A stretch of DNA of 33,820 nucleotides from JARRQB01 sp965368585 (GCA_965368585.1 CBDUNM010000040.1:1-33820), one strand, 5' to 3'; counted from the stretch's first letter, positions 24,400 to 31,840 are shown. Made by a program: numbers and translations. The notes: a model not told the origin generated them from the letters alone.

Positions 24400-25382
24400 G
24401 TCTGCTGGCGCCTGACCGCGAGGTGCTGCGCGCCGCGCTCGACTGGCTGCGTGCCGGCGACCCGGTGGCGCTGGTCACCGTGTGCCGCACCTGGGGGTCG
24501 TCGCCGCGGCCGGTCGGCTCGTTGCTGGTGATGCACGCCACCGGCGATTTTTTCGGTTCCGTGTCCGGCGGCTGTGTCGAAGAGGACCTGGTCGCGCGCT
24601 ACGGCAGCGGCGAGCTGGCGGGCCCGCATCCGACCCGCCTGGACTATGGCGTGGATCGCGCCGACGCGCAGCGCTTCGGCTTGCCCTGCGGCGGGCGGTT
24701 GGAATTGCTGGTCGAGCATCTTGCCGACGCGGCGCCCGTGGCCGAGCTGGCGAAGCGCATCGACCGCAGCGAGCTGGTGAAGCGCGTCGTCGACCTGTCT
24801 TCGGGCGAGGTCAGGCTGCGCAGCGCCGAGCTGACGGACGCCTTCCGCTACGGGTCGCTGCAGGTGGAGAAGGTGTTCGGCGCTGTCTGGCATCTGCTGT
24901 TGATCGGCGACAATCAGCTGGCGAGATACCTGGCGCAGATGGCGATCATGCTCGATTTCGGCGTCACCGTCTGCGACCCGCGCGAAAGTGCATTTCGCGA
25001 AGCGCTGCCCGATGCGGTCCAGGCGAGTCGCGCGATGCCCGACGATGCCGTACTCGGTGCCGCCGACAACCCGCGCCGCGCCGTGATTACCCTGGCACAC
25101 GACCCGAAGGTTGATGACATGGCCCTGATGGAGGCGCTCACCTCGCGGGCCTTCTACGTCGGCGCCCTGGGGTCGCGGCGCACCAACGAGCAGCGGCGCG
25201 AACGGTTGGCGCAGCTGGGAGTGAGCGCACCCGACCTGGCGCGGCTGCACGCACCGGTCGGTTTGAAAATCGGCAGCCGCACCCCGGCGGAGATCGCCGT
25301 GTCCATTCTCGCGGAGGTGGTGGCGACGCGCAGCGCGCTCGCCGCGCAAGACACTCCCAATCCGGCGGCCGCGTCGGCGTGA
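24396..25382 (+). CDS. XdhC/CoxI-family molybdenum hydroxylase maturation protein
   Basis: A 328-aa accessory protein that in related systems binds sulfurated molybdenum cofactor and loads it into the hydroxylase. The N-terminal XdhC-CoxI motif includes ALVTVCRTWGSSPRPVGS and SGGCVEEDLVARY. The C-terminal Rossmann domain has HLLLIGDNQLARYLAQMA and FYVGALGSRRTNEQRRERL, with GLKIGSRTPAEIAVSILAEVV. The GTG start overlaps the iorB stop by 4 bp and its own stop overlaps the next start, so it is coupled on both sides. Confidence 0.94.
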   Translation: MSLLAPDREVLRAALDWLRAGDPVALVTVCRTWGSSPRPVGSLLVMHATGDFFGSVSGGCVEEDLVARYGSGELAGPHPTRLDYGVDRADAQRFGLPCGGRLELLVEHLADAAPVAELAKRIDRSELVKRVVDLSSGEVRLRSAELTDAFRYGSLQVEKVFGAVWHLLLIGDNQLARYLAQMAIMLDFGVTVCDPRESAFREALPDAVQASRAMPDDAVLGAADNPRRAVITLAHDPKVDDMALMEALTSRAFYVGALGSRRTNEQRRERLAQLGVSAPDLARLHAPVGLKIGSRTPAEIAVSILAEVVATRSALAAQDTPNPAAASA

Positions 25383-25957
25383 AGCACCCGCCGGTCGGCG
25401 TGCTGCTCGCGGCGGGTCGGAGCACCCGTTTCGGCCGGGACAAGCTGATGTTCGCGCTGGACGACGGCACCCCGATCGGCATGCGCGCGGCGCGCAACCT
25501 CATCCAGGCGCTGCCCGTAGCGGTGGCGGTGGTGGCGTCGGGGGCATCGCCCCTGGCCGGTGGGTTGCGCGATCTTGGCTACCGGCTGGTGCAGAACGAT
25601 GCACCCGAGCAGGGCTTGTCACGCAGTCTGCGGCTGGGGGTGGAAGGCATCGCCGCATCCACGGGGTGGGTCATCGCCCTGGCGGACATGCCCTGGATAG
25701 CGCCGGCAACGATACGACAGGTGGCGGACGCGCTGATGAACGGCGCGTCGCTTGCCGCGCCCCGCTATCGAGGTCGGCGTGGACATCCCGCCGGTTTCGC
25801 AAGTCGCTGGCGTGATGCTCTGACCACGGTCGGCGGCGATCGCGGCGCGCGCGATATCCTGACCGCCCACCGCGCCGGTCTGGTAGCCGTCGAGGTCTCG
25901 GACCCGGGCGTGCTGCGCGATGTCGACACGCCCGAGGATCTGATCAAAGCACCTTAG
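25379..25957 (+). CDS. mocA: Molybdenum cofactor nucleotidyltransferase (MocA-like)
   Basis: A 192-aa NTP-transferase that probably attaches CMP to molybdopterin to make the MCD cofactor used by the upstream hydroxylase. The GT-A fold signature LLAAGRSTRFGRDKLMF is at the N-terminus, with VQNDAPEQGLSRSLRLG, the metal-binding ALADMPW and RRGHPAGF further on. The GTG start overlaps the xdhC stop (25379-25382). CTP over GTP preference is inferred from context. It ends 8 bp from the convergent exporter gene. Confidence 0.92.
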   Translation: MKHPPVGVLLAAGRSTRFGRDKLMFALDDGTPIGMRAARNLIQALPVAVAVVASGASPLAGGLRDLGYRLVQNDAPEQGLSRSLRLGVEGIAASTGWVIALADMPWIAPATIRQVADALMNGASLAAPRYRGRRGHPAGFASRWRDALTTVGGDRGARDILTAHRAGLVAVEVSDPGVLRDVDTPEDLIKAP

Positions 25958-25965
25958 GCGCGCGC

Positions 25966-26853
25966 TCACTCTGCTGCCGCCAGGCGTGACCGCCACAGTT
26001 CGCCCCACTGGAAAAACGCCAGCCCGACGAGAATCATCGCTGTGCCGATCCAGGTGCGCGCGCCGATAGCCTCGGCGTTGACGTAGTGTCCGATAAACAG
26101 GGCAAGCACTGGCGTGACGAGCGTGATTAATGCCACCCGGCTCGCCTGCACCTGGCGCAGCAGGTAGTAATACATGATAAACCCGAGCACCGAACCGAAC
26201 ACCGCGAGGTACAGGATCGACCAGGCGGATCGTGGCCCCAGGTGCCGCGGCAACGCGCCGTCGAACACGCCCCAGTTCAACACGAATAGCGGCACGGCAA
26301 TCAAGAGCGCGCCAGTGGTCGTCTCCAGCGCCGGCAGGCTGGCGCCGAAGCGCTTGACCCAGACGCTGCTGGCCGAATGCACCGATACTGACAGCAGCAT
26401 ACCGGCCACTCCCAATAGCGCATGATCACCGAGGGCTCGGACGTTGGCGAAGATGACCGTCAGGCCGAGTATCGCCAGCACGATGCCCAGCAGACGCGAC
26501 CGGGTCAGGGCCTTCTCTCCCAGCCACACGGCCGCCATCACGCCCGTGACGACCGGGGTCAGGCCGAAGATGACGGAGATCAATCCGGACGGAATATGCT
26601 GTGCCGACCAGTAGACACTGCTCATCGCCGCCCAGACGCCGAGACCGGCGGCGAGATAGGTCATCAAGGCCTTGCGATCCCAGCGCATACGGCGGCTCAA
26701 CAAGGCGATCAGGGTCAGACACACGAATACGCCGAGCACCATGCGCGAAGTCACCCCGAACAGAAACCCTGCATCTTCAGTGCTCCATTTGATCGCCAGC
26801 GGTGTGGTGGCCCAAATGATCACCACGCCGATAAAGGCCGACGGAACGGACAC
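25966..26853 (-). CDS. EamA/DMT-family transporter
   Basis: A 295-aa inner-membrane protein with about 10 membrane helices in two EamA halves. The first half contains AFIGVVIIWATTPLAIKWS and IPSGLISVIFGLTPVVTGVMAAVWLGEK (motif spread over more than one helix); the second contains SILYLAVFGSVLGFIMYYYLL and LITLVTPVLALFIGHYV. Such proteins export metabolites or amino acids; the substrate is not predictable. The start is a GTG with GGGAG 7-8 bases upstream. A strong terminator hairpin lies 27 bp upstream of the start codon. Confidence 0.92.
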   Translation of the reverse strand: MSVPSAFIGVVIIWATTPLAIKWSTEDAGFLFGVTSRMVLGVFVCLTLIALLSRRMRWDRKALMTYLAAGLGVWAAMSSVYWSAQHIPSGLISVIFGLTPVVTGVMAAVWLGEKALTRSRLLGIVLAILGLTVIFANVRALGDHALLGVAGMLLSVSVHSASSVWVKRFGASLPALETTTGALLIAVPLFVLNWGVFDGALPRHLGPRSAWSILYLAVFGSVLGFIMYYYLLRQVQASRVALITLVTPVLALFIGHYVNAEAIGARTWIGTAMILVGLAFFQWGELWRSRLAAAE

Positions 26854-26879
26854 GGTTGTTCTCCCAGTCAGCTCACATA

Positions 26880-26913
26880 AAAGAAAAGGGCCGCGGCGTT
26901 TTTGCCGCGGCCC
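26880..26913 (-). terminator. Intrinsic terminator upstream of the EamA gene
   Basis: On the minus strand a perfect 10-bp stem GGGCCGCGGC / GCCGCGGCCC with loop AAAAAC is followed by TTTTCTTTT. It points toward the EamA gene. No minus-strand gene lies on its right, so it may be an attenuator in the EamA leader rather than the end of another gene. Confidence 0.8.
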
Positions 26914-26959
26914 CTGGTCAACCTCAACCCAGTACAGGTCTCACATCATCCAGGCGCGC

Positions 26960-26975
26960 GGCGTCGACCGTGCCA
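26960..26975 (-). promoter_or_regulatory. Possible sigma-54-like promoter upstream of EamA
   Basis: The minus strand reads TGGCACGGTCGACGCC. The -24 block TGGCACG is perfect and GG and GC are 10 bases apart, but the -12 block is ACGC instead of TTGC. Transcription would run through the terminator at 26880-26913 into the EamA gene. Chance similarity is possible. Confidence 0.3.
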
Positions 26976-27538
26976 TATGACTAGTTGGCGCAGCGGCAGT
27001 GCGGTCTCAATGTTGCGGGTCATGATGCTCATACGGCAATAGTGGCTGATAAACGGGAAGCGTACAAGGGAGAACCGCTGAGTGTCGCAGCCGTTGGACG
27101 GCGTCACGGCTGACCCGTCGGACTCATGACACGGATGCAAGCCGTGCCTGCACGCTCTTAACCGAAATGTGCCGTCGGGCGGACTTCGTCGGACCGCGGA
27201 AGCTTAAGTTAACCGCCACGCCGTGACTTTTGTGCATTCCTCCGCATCACGTTTGCGTGCAACGGATGCGGGGCGCCCGGGGCCGCTGACCTCAGCGTAA
27301 AACGTGGCGAGCATGCGGCCCAAGATTGGTGTGTAAAACACGAATACAAATACGTCTTATTCGTAACCGTCCTCCTTTATTTTGGCGGGAAGCGGCGGAG
27401 TGCTTCTTCAAGGTACCCGTGCAATCTTGCGCTGTTTCAATACGGACGCGGGCGGGAAGTGGCAGATCCAGAATACTTGGTCTAAATAATATATAGAGCA
27501 TGCCGCATATGTGATCCTCGAACTTACAGGAGGGAGTT
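26976..27538. other. Gene-poor region before the 27539 gene
   Basis: About 560 bp without a convincing gene. A 64-codon minus-strand frame (27140-26946) ends just before the EamA terminator and could hold a leader peptide (MTRNIETALPLRQ...), but it has no good ribosome site. An AT-rich stretch at 27480-27500 is probably the promoter of the next gene. I see no repeats or structured RNA here beyond short palindromes. Confidence 0.35.
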
Positions 27539-27970
27539 ATGGGACTGTTTAGCAACCTTTTTTCACCCAAGATCGATTTCCCACCCATAGACCCGGACAG
27601 TGCTGCTGCACGCCGCGTAGCGGAGGTGGAAAGCCAGCTTGGCGAATTGGCAGGCAGGGTGTCGGAACGACTTGAAGTGGTGCCATCGGAACATGCCGCG
27701 TATGTGTTTATCGGCAAGCCACCGAAGAAATTCGGCCTCGCGTGGGTACATGACGGGGAGGTAAGTGGACTGAACAACCTCGTTCAGGAACACGGTATGA
27801 AACCGCTGGAGGTGGAGCACGTCGTGGACGAGTTGCGAGTCGCCTACGAACAACACGCCAACGATGCCGAGCACTACTGCGCCAAGGTAAAGGGCCGTGA
27901 AGTAGTGGTGACGCCATCCAGTCAGCTCGAAGAAGAAGTGCACAAGATTATCGAACGCATAACTCACTAG
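27539..27970 (+). CDS. Hypothetical protein
   Basis: A 143-aa soluble, acidic protein that I do not recognise. GGAGGGAG a few bases before the ATG is a near-ideal ribosome site and suggests good expression. The first half has a helix rich in Glu and Ala (AAARRVAEVESQLGELAGRVSERL), then a beta-rich part (HAAYVFIGKPPKKFGLAWVHDGEV). The C-terminal half is mostly helical, with VVVTPSSQLEEEVHKIIERITH at the end. There is no signal peptide or membrane segment. Its TAG stop lies inside the CTAG that flanks the MITE-like element, so that element landed exactly at the end of the gene. Confidence 0.8.
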   Translation: MGLFSNLFSPKIDFPPIDPDSAAARRVAEVESQLGELAGRVSERLEVVPSEHAAYVFIGKPPKKFGLAWVHDGEVSGLNNLVQEHGMKPLEVEHVVDELRVAYEQHANDAEHYCAKVKGREVVVTPSSQLEEEVHKIIERITH

Positions 27971-28053
27971 GAGGCTGTCAGAGAATAGCGATCGTCGCGG
28001 GGCCGATCAGGGACGCACGCAATAGGTCAGGCTATTCTCGAACCGTCTCCTAG
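27967..28053. mobile_element. MITE-like element, 79 bp, with CTAG target duplication
   Basis: Imperfect 19-bp terminal inverted repeats GAGGCTGTCAGAGAATAGC (27971-27989) and the inverse at 28031-28049 agree at 15 of 19 bases. Both ends are flanked by CTAG (27967-27970 and 28050-28053), a 4-bp duplication typical of IS5-type targets (YTAR). The 41-bp interior has no ORF. It is non-autonomous, and no related transposase is in the window. As a long hairpin just after a stop codon it may also end transcription. Confidence 0.75.
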
Positions 28054-28319
28054 CGTTCTACATCGCGGCGCGGTTGGGCGAGCGTGCGCCTGCACGCACG
28101 CGGGGTTGGTCGTGACGAGGTCAATAAGGACGCGCGCTCGTCAGGCCGGGCTCGCGGGGGGGTGCGAATGGGCTGGCTCGGCGCAGCGCCGCTTGAAAGG
28201 GTCCGCCATCCGTGGCCGCCGCTCTGCGAACGGCGTTGTCAACCGCCTGGTGCTTCATCCGTGTACCGAAGCCGCAATTCGATATTAAGTTGTTGTGCGT
28301 AGGGGGGAAAAGTCCTGTC
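28054..28319. other. Intergenic region between MITE and VOC gene
   Basis: GC-rich sequence with no convincing ORF. The frames that cross it are Arg/Ala-rich and lack ribosome sites. GTTGTTGTGCGTAGG just before the VOC gene recalls an integron attC end but does not fit the core-site consensus. Confidence 0.35.
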
Positions 28320-28697
28320 ATGCGTGAAATTCTCGATTTCAAACCATTTGTCCCTGCAAACGACTATGCAGTTTCGAAGGCGTTCTACGAGTGTATGGGC
28401 TTCAAAATCAATTGGGATGATGGCGAGGTTTGCGAAATCGACACCATGTTTGGCTTTCGTTTTCTGCTTCTACCGAAAAATCACAATAACTATGCGCACA
28501 GTCTAATGCTTCATTTCATGGTGAACTCCGCCCAGGCGTGGTACGACCATTTTCTAGACGTTAAGTTAGCCGAGGAATTTCCAGGTACGAAAGTCGCTGC
28601 ACCGGATCTCAAGCCGTGGGGTTTGCTGATAACGCACGTTTGGGACCCGGCGGGGGTCTTATTGCATTTCGCGGAGCGCCCGAATGAAAACCCATAA
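28320..28697 (+). CDS. Glyoxalase/bleomycin-resistance (VOC) superfamily protein
   Basis: A 125-aa protein, one VOC module pair. FKPFVPANDYAVSKAFYECMGFK is the typical first strand-helix, and WDPAGVLLHFAERP is the typical end (GxxxHF(A/V)). The ATG at 28320 is chosen because upstream residues do not fit the family; GGGGGG is 13-18 bases upstream, a little far. Members include glyoxalase I, dioxygenases and drug-binding proteins; this one cannot be assigned. Base use is more AT-rich than the housekeeping genes, in keeping with acquired DNA. Confidence 0.85.
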   Translation: MREILDFKPFVPANDYAVSKAFYECMGFKINWDDGEVCEIDTMFGFRFLLLPKNHNNYAHSLMLHFMVNSAQAWYDHFLDVKLAEEFPGTKVAAPDLKPWGLLITHVWDPAGVLLHFAERPNENP

Positions 28698-28815
28698 CCC
28701 AGCGGTAAACACCGCAGGTCCGCGAAAAATCGCTGCACACTTTCGGTTGGTCGAAGGAATGCACGCATTTCTGCAACGACGCAAGCCCAAGATCGATAGT
28801 TAGGGACGACGGGGT

Positions 28816-29163
28816 TTGGCGGCTGTGGAAACAGAGACGTACGTGAGGAATCTGCCGGACGAACGGAGAGAACGGTTTCGATCGATTCTCGGTGCCATCA
28901 AGTCGCTCTATCCGACAGCGGTCGAATCGATGAAATACAAGATGCCGACCTACGAGTACGGCGGCGCTTGGGTTGCTGCGGCCAACCAGAAGCGGTACCT
29001 GTCTTTTTACACCTGCTCAGCGGCGCATATCGCCTCCTTCAAGCGTAAGCACCCCGGGATCAAGACGGGCAAGGGGTGTATCAACTTTCGGGACGGCGAT
29101 GAGATTCCGATCGACGACTTGAAACAGGTGATTAAAAGCGCCATGGAATCGAGTCATGCCTAG
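28816..29163 (+). CDS. DUF1801 (YdhG-like) family protein
   Basis: A 115-aa soluble protein of the DUF1801 fold. It begins VETETYVRNLPDERRERF, followed by IKSLYPTAVESMKYKMPTY, YLSFYTCSAAHIASFKRKHP and KGCINFRDGDEIPIDDLKQVIK, the usual signature order. The start is TTG 28816 or GTG 28825; GGGACGACGGGG lies just upstream. Function in the family is unknown. It and the VOC gene run in the same direction and are of kinds often found in accessory DNA. Confidence 0.85.
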   Translation: MAAVETETYVRNLPDERRERFRSILGAIKSLYPTAVESMKYKMPTYEYGGAWVAAANQKRYLSFYTCSAAHIASFKRKHPGIKTGKGCINFRDGDEIPIDDLKQVIKSAMESSHA

Positions 29164-29258
29164 GTCGGCCTATGGATGATTCGTGTCGGCGGGCCAACTG
29201 ATCCGCGATAGCCGCTAATTATTAATAGATGCGTTAGTAAAGACTCATGTCGGGTGGA

Positions 29259-29390
29259 GGTTCAAGTGACCGTTGGCTGCAGGGAAGCAGCAGCCGAGCT
29301 GACAGGGATGTATTCACGGCGTGTCACTGAAAGCTTTACCCGGCAGGAGGCACTGGAAACGTGGGGCTTTACTGCTGACTCTCTTAATAA
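29259..29390 (+). repeat. Structured GGGA-hairpin element, copy 3
   Basis: Outer stem GGTTCAAGTGACC / GTGTCACTGAAAGC (9 of 13 pairs) encloses GCTGC-AGGGAA-GCAGC, GCCGAGC and ACA-GGGA-TGT, then TTCACGGC. A downstream arm has GGCAGGAGGCACTGGAAACGTG, and CTTAATAA closes the shared part. ACAGGGATGT equals the core of the selected CsrA consensus (RUACARGGAUGU). It is the inverted homologue of 13465-13594, with homology over about 130 bp. It ends 64 bp before the L7/L12-like gene, in the same direction. Confidence 0.8.
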
Positions 29391-29454
29391 GCGCCATTAC
29401 TCCTAGACTGCATACAGCAGTGCGACGTTTCGTAACAGCAAGCTCAGGTGAGTC

Positions 29455-29707
29455 ATGACGAACGATTCAGCACTGCCCGCGGACGTGCTCAAGGCGTTGC
29501 GCGCCAAGCGAAAGATCGAGGCAATCAAGCGCTTGCGCAAGCACCGCGGACTCGAACTCAAAGAAGCCAAGCAGGCGATCGACGCATATGTTGTAGCGCA
29601 TTCTCAAGCGGTTGGTGACCGGGCGACCTCGCGAGGACTCGGGGCCTGGGCGGATGCTGCTCATCATCGTGGTGCTCGTCTACCTCGCCCACCGCCAATT
29701 TCTGTAA
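29455..29707 (+). pseudogene. L7/L12 C-terminal-like small membrane protein, frameshifted
   Basis: The ATG at 29455 has AGGTGA 5 bases upstream. The first 50 residues match the ribosomal L7/L12 C-terminal fold (KRKIEAIKRLRKHRGLELKEAKQAIDAYV). After about residue 62 the frame becomes Arg/Pro-rich to a stop near 29835. In the +1 frame the DNA from 29653 encodes MLLIIVVLVYLAHRQFL and a stop at 29705-29707, a membrane helix and short tail typical for this small family. One extra base, most simply in the GGGG at 29641-29644, explains the break. It may be real decay or a sequencing error. Confidence 0.75.
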
Positions 29708-29834
29708 CCGGCAGCCGGCGGAGGTTGGTCGGACAATCGCGGCACATGCAAGCTATCGCTTCGCCGGGTGGCAGGCGACCGAAGTCTGAACCGAACTCGC
29801 GTCAACTCGAATTTGGCGCATGTTTACGAATCTA

Positions 29835-29915
29835 GTTAACACAAATTGACATTTCGACGTCAATAGCGTTTAGAATCAGGCCGGTTTTCTCCTTGATGTT
29901 TACAGCTATGTTAAC
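29835..29915 (+). promoter_or_regulatory. Promoter and possible operators of the HTH-AlaA gene
   Basis: TTGACA (29846-29851) and TAGAAT (29871-29876) form a sigma-70-like promoter with a long 19-bp spacer. A perfect 6-bp inverted repeat ATTGAC / GTCAAT (29845-29864) overlaps the -35 box. Two GTTAAC palindromes (29835-29840, 29910-29915) lie 75 bp apart, about seven helical turns, one on each side of the promoter. They are candidate sites for the gene's own HTH domain. Confidence 0.5.
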
Positions 29916-31332
29916 GCTAGAAGAAGTATTGCCGCACTTTGACGGCAAAAAATCCCTGCTGGCGCAACGTCTTGGCATCAGCCGCCAGGCGGTGTCGCGC
30001 TGGGCCCTGAGCGACGCAATACCGGAAAAGCACGAGTTGAAGTTGCGGCACGAGATCCTGGGGCCGTCCGTATGGGAGCGTGAGATTGTCAAGATTGACA
30101 AGTTGCCATCGCGTGCGAAGCTAGAGATTGACAGTTCCGACAAGCTTGACAACGTGCTTTATGAAATCCGGGGGCCGGTATTGGAAGAAGCGTACCGGCT
30201 GGAAGAGGAAGGGAACAGGGTGACCAAACTCAATATCGGAAACCCGGGTGCGTTCGATTTCCATGCGCCCGAGGAGATCATTCAGGACGTTATCTACAAT
30301 CTCGCCACCGCCGAGGGTTATTGTGAATCGCGCGGGTTGTTCACGGCCCGCAAGGCGGTCATGCAGCAATGCCAGCTAAACCGCATCCCCGATGTCACGA
30401 TCAACGACATCTATATGGGCAACGGCGTCAGCGAACTCATCCTCCTGTCGTTGCAGGCCTTGCTGAACAATGACGACGAAGTGCTGATCCCGACGCCTGA
30501 CTATCCTCTATGGACCGCTTCAGTCAGGCTCTCCGGTGGCAAAGCGGTGCATTATCGCTGCGACGAGGGAGCCGCTTGGGAACCCGACCTGCAGGACATC
30601 AAGGCGCGCATTACGGATCGTACCCGTGCCATCGTCGTGATCAATCCCAACAATCCCACCGGCGCGGTGTACAGCCGCGAAACCTTGGAAAAGATTGCCG
30701 CGATTGCCGCCGAGCGCAAATTGATCGTCTTCGCCGACGAGATATACGACAAGATCGTGTACGACGACTACCAACACATCCCGTTTGGCGCGATCACCGA
30801 AGACTGCCTGGTGATTACCTTTGGCGGCCTGTCGAAGAACTACCGCCTGGCCGGCTTCAGATCGGGCTGGTTGATCGTCAGCGGTGCGAAGCATCGAGCC
30901 AAAAATTACATGGAAGGTATCAACATGCTGGCCTCGATGCGGTTGTGCGCGAACGTCCCCGGACAGTTGGCGGTGCAAACGGCACTGGGTGGATATCAGA
31001 GCATCAACGACCTCGTCCTGCCGGGCGGGCGCCTCAAGGAGCAGCGCGATTACGCCTGGCAGGCCGTCAACAATATTCCCGGGGTGAGTTGTGTAAAGCC
31101 CAAGGGCGCACTGTATCTGTTTCCCAAACTCGACCGACGCGTCTATCCGATTGAAAACGACGAACAACTGGTGCTTGAACTGCTGCAAAGCAAGCACCTT
31201 CTGTTGGTGCAGGGAACGGCCTTCAACTGGCCGGACCCCGATCACTTCAGGCTGGTCTTCCTGCCGCGGGTCGAGGACTTGAAGGAGGCTATGGATAAAC
31301 TGGCCGGTTTTCTCGCCAAGTACCAGCAATAG
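29908..31332 (+). CDS. AlaA-type aminotransferase with an N-terminal Cro-like HTH domain
   Basis: Starting at ATG 29908 (474 aa; ATG 29896 is an alternative; no clear ribosome site for either), about 45 residues form a YdaS/Cro-type HTH (LLAQRLGISRQAVSRWALSD, about 16-37). A short linker leads at about residue 79 into a full alanine transaminase close to Escherichia coli AlaA: KLDNVLYEIRGPVLEEA, VTKLNIGNP, YPLWTASVRLSGGKAVHY, NPNNPTGAVYS, ADEIYDKIVYDD, the PLP lysine in GGLSKNYRLAGFRSGW (Lys310) and RLCANVPGQLAVQTALGGYQS. The enzyme would make alanine from pyruvate and glutamate. The frame is continuous with no stop or new start signal between the parts. E. coli AlaA lacks such a domain. Like MocR regulators, it may bind DNA in response to PLP or substrate, but the HTH is of a different class and the enzyme part looks active. 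Confidence 0.9.
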   Translation: MLTLEEVLPHFDGKKSLLAQRLGISRQAVSRWALSDAIPEKHELKLRHEILGPSVWEREIVKIDKLPSRAKLEIDSSDKLDNVLYEIRGPVLEEAYRLEEEGNRVTKLNIGNPGAFDFHAPEEIIQDVIYNLATAEGYCESRGLFTARKAVMQQCQLNRIPDVTINDIYMGNGVSELILLSLQALLNNDDEVLIPTPDYPLWTASVRLSGGKAVHYRCDEGAAWEPDLQDIKARITDRTRAIVVINPNNPTGAVYSRETLEKIAAIAAERKLIVFADEIYDKIVYDDYQHIPFGAITEDCLVITFGGLSKNYRLAGFRSGWLIVSGAKHRAKNYMEGINMLASMRLCANVPGQLAVQTALGGYQSINDLVLPGGRLKEQRDYAWQAVNNIPGVSCVKPKGALYLFPKLDRRVYPIENDEQLVLELLQSKHLLLVQGTAFNWPDPDHFRLVFLPRVEDLKEAMDKLAGFLAKYQQ

Positions 31333-31495
31333 GCCTGCACATTGCGGGAAGGCGGGCCAACCTCCTGCACTGCGATGTCCTGTAGGTTCGCGTCGTTGCA
31401 GTTAACCGCCGCGGCGCGTGCCTGCGCCGTGCATCCAGGCGCGGAACCCGGCGGTGGCCGCGAGGTCCGAGAGGTATGATCCAGAGGGCCGCGCG

Positions 31496-31840
31496 ATGAA
31501 ATATTTGAAAAAGCTCCCCAACTCACGCCGCGAGCCGCCCGGTTTGGAATGGGTCGTCTTGCGCAAGATGCCCATGGCGCTGTTGGGCGGTACCGCAGTA
31601 CCGGCGATGTTCGTAATCGCCAGCCATCTGTTCCCGCCGGCGGGGTCGGTCGCCGATGTGGCCAGGCATCTGTCCATGGCGCATATTCTTGCCATTGCCG
31701 CGGTCGTGACGGTGTGGACCGCGGCATTCACAGTGTCGATCGGCTGCTTTGTGGTCGTCCTGATGAAAGGTCCGGCTTATGTGGCCGACGAATACCCGAT
31801 GGAAGACGCCGACGAACCCCGGCGGAACCGGCAGGTATAG
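31496..31840 (+). CDS. Small conserved-looking membrane protein
   Basis: A 114-aa protein from the ATG at 31496 (GAGG 7-10 bases upstream). The first about 30 residues are basic (YLKKLPNSRREPPGLEWVVLRK). Two hydrophobic segments follow (about 31-48 and 65-91), and the C-terminal tail is charged (YVADEYPMEDADEPRRNR). It is probably an inner-membrane protein with two helices. I do not recognise the family. It is in the same direction as the upstream aminotransferase but 163 bp away, so operon membership is uncertain. Confidence 0.7.
   Translation: MKYLKKLPNSRREPPGLEWVVLRKMPMALLGGTAVPAMFVIASHLFPPAGSVADVARHLSMAHILAIAAVVTVWTAAFTVSIGCFVVVLMKGPAYVADEYPMEDADEPRRNRQV

Noticed and set aside
26946..27140. 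64-codon minus-strand frame as a leader-peptide gene for EamA
   Set aside because: No ribosome site and no run of one amino acid as in classical attenuator peptides; kept only as a remote possibility.
28054..28815. Integron cassette (attC-like) structure around the VOC and DUF1801 genes
   Set aside because: GTTGTGC and GTTAGGG do not fit the GTTRRRY core, no matching RYYYAAC partner was found, and no integrase is visible.
29259..29390. GGAAGCAGC in the structured element as a piece of SRP (4.5S) RNA
   Set aside because: The similarity is limited to a few bases; the surrounding fold and the other copies do not match SRP RNA. Known c-di-GMP, cobalamin, TPP and glycine riboswitch cores were also compared from memory and do not fit.
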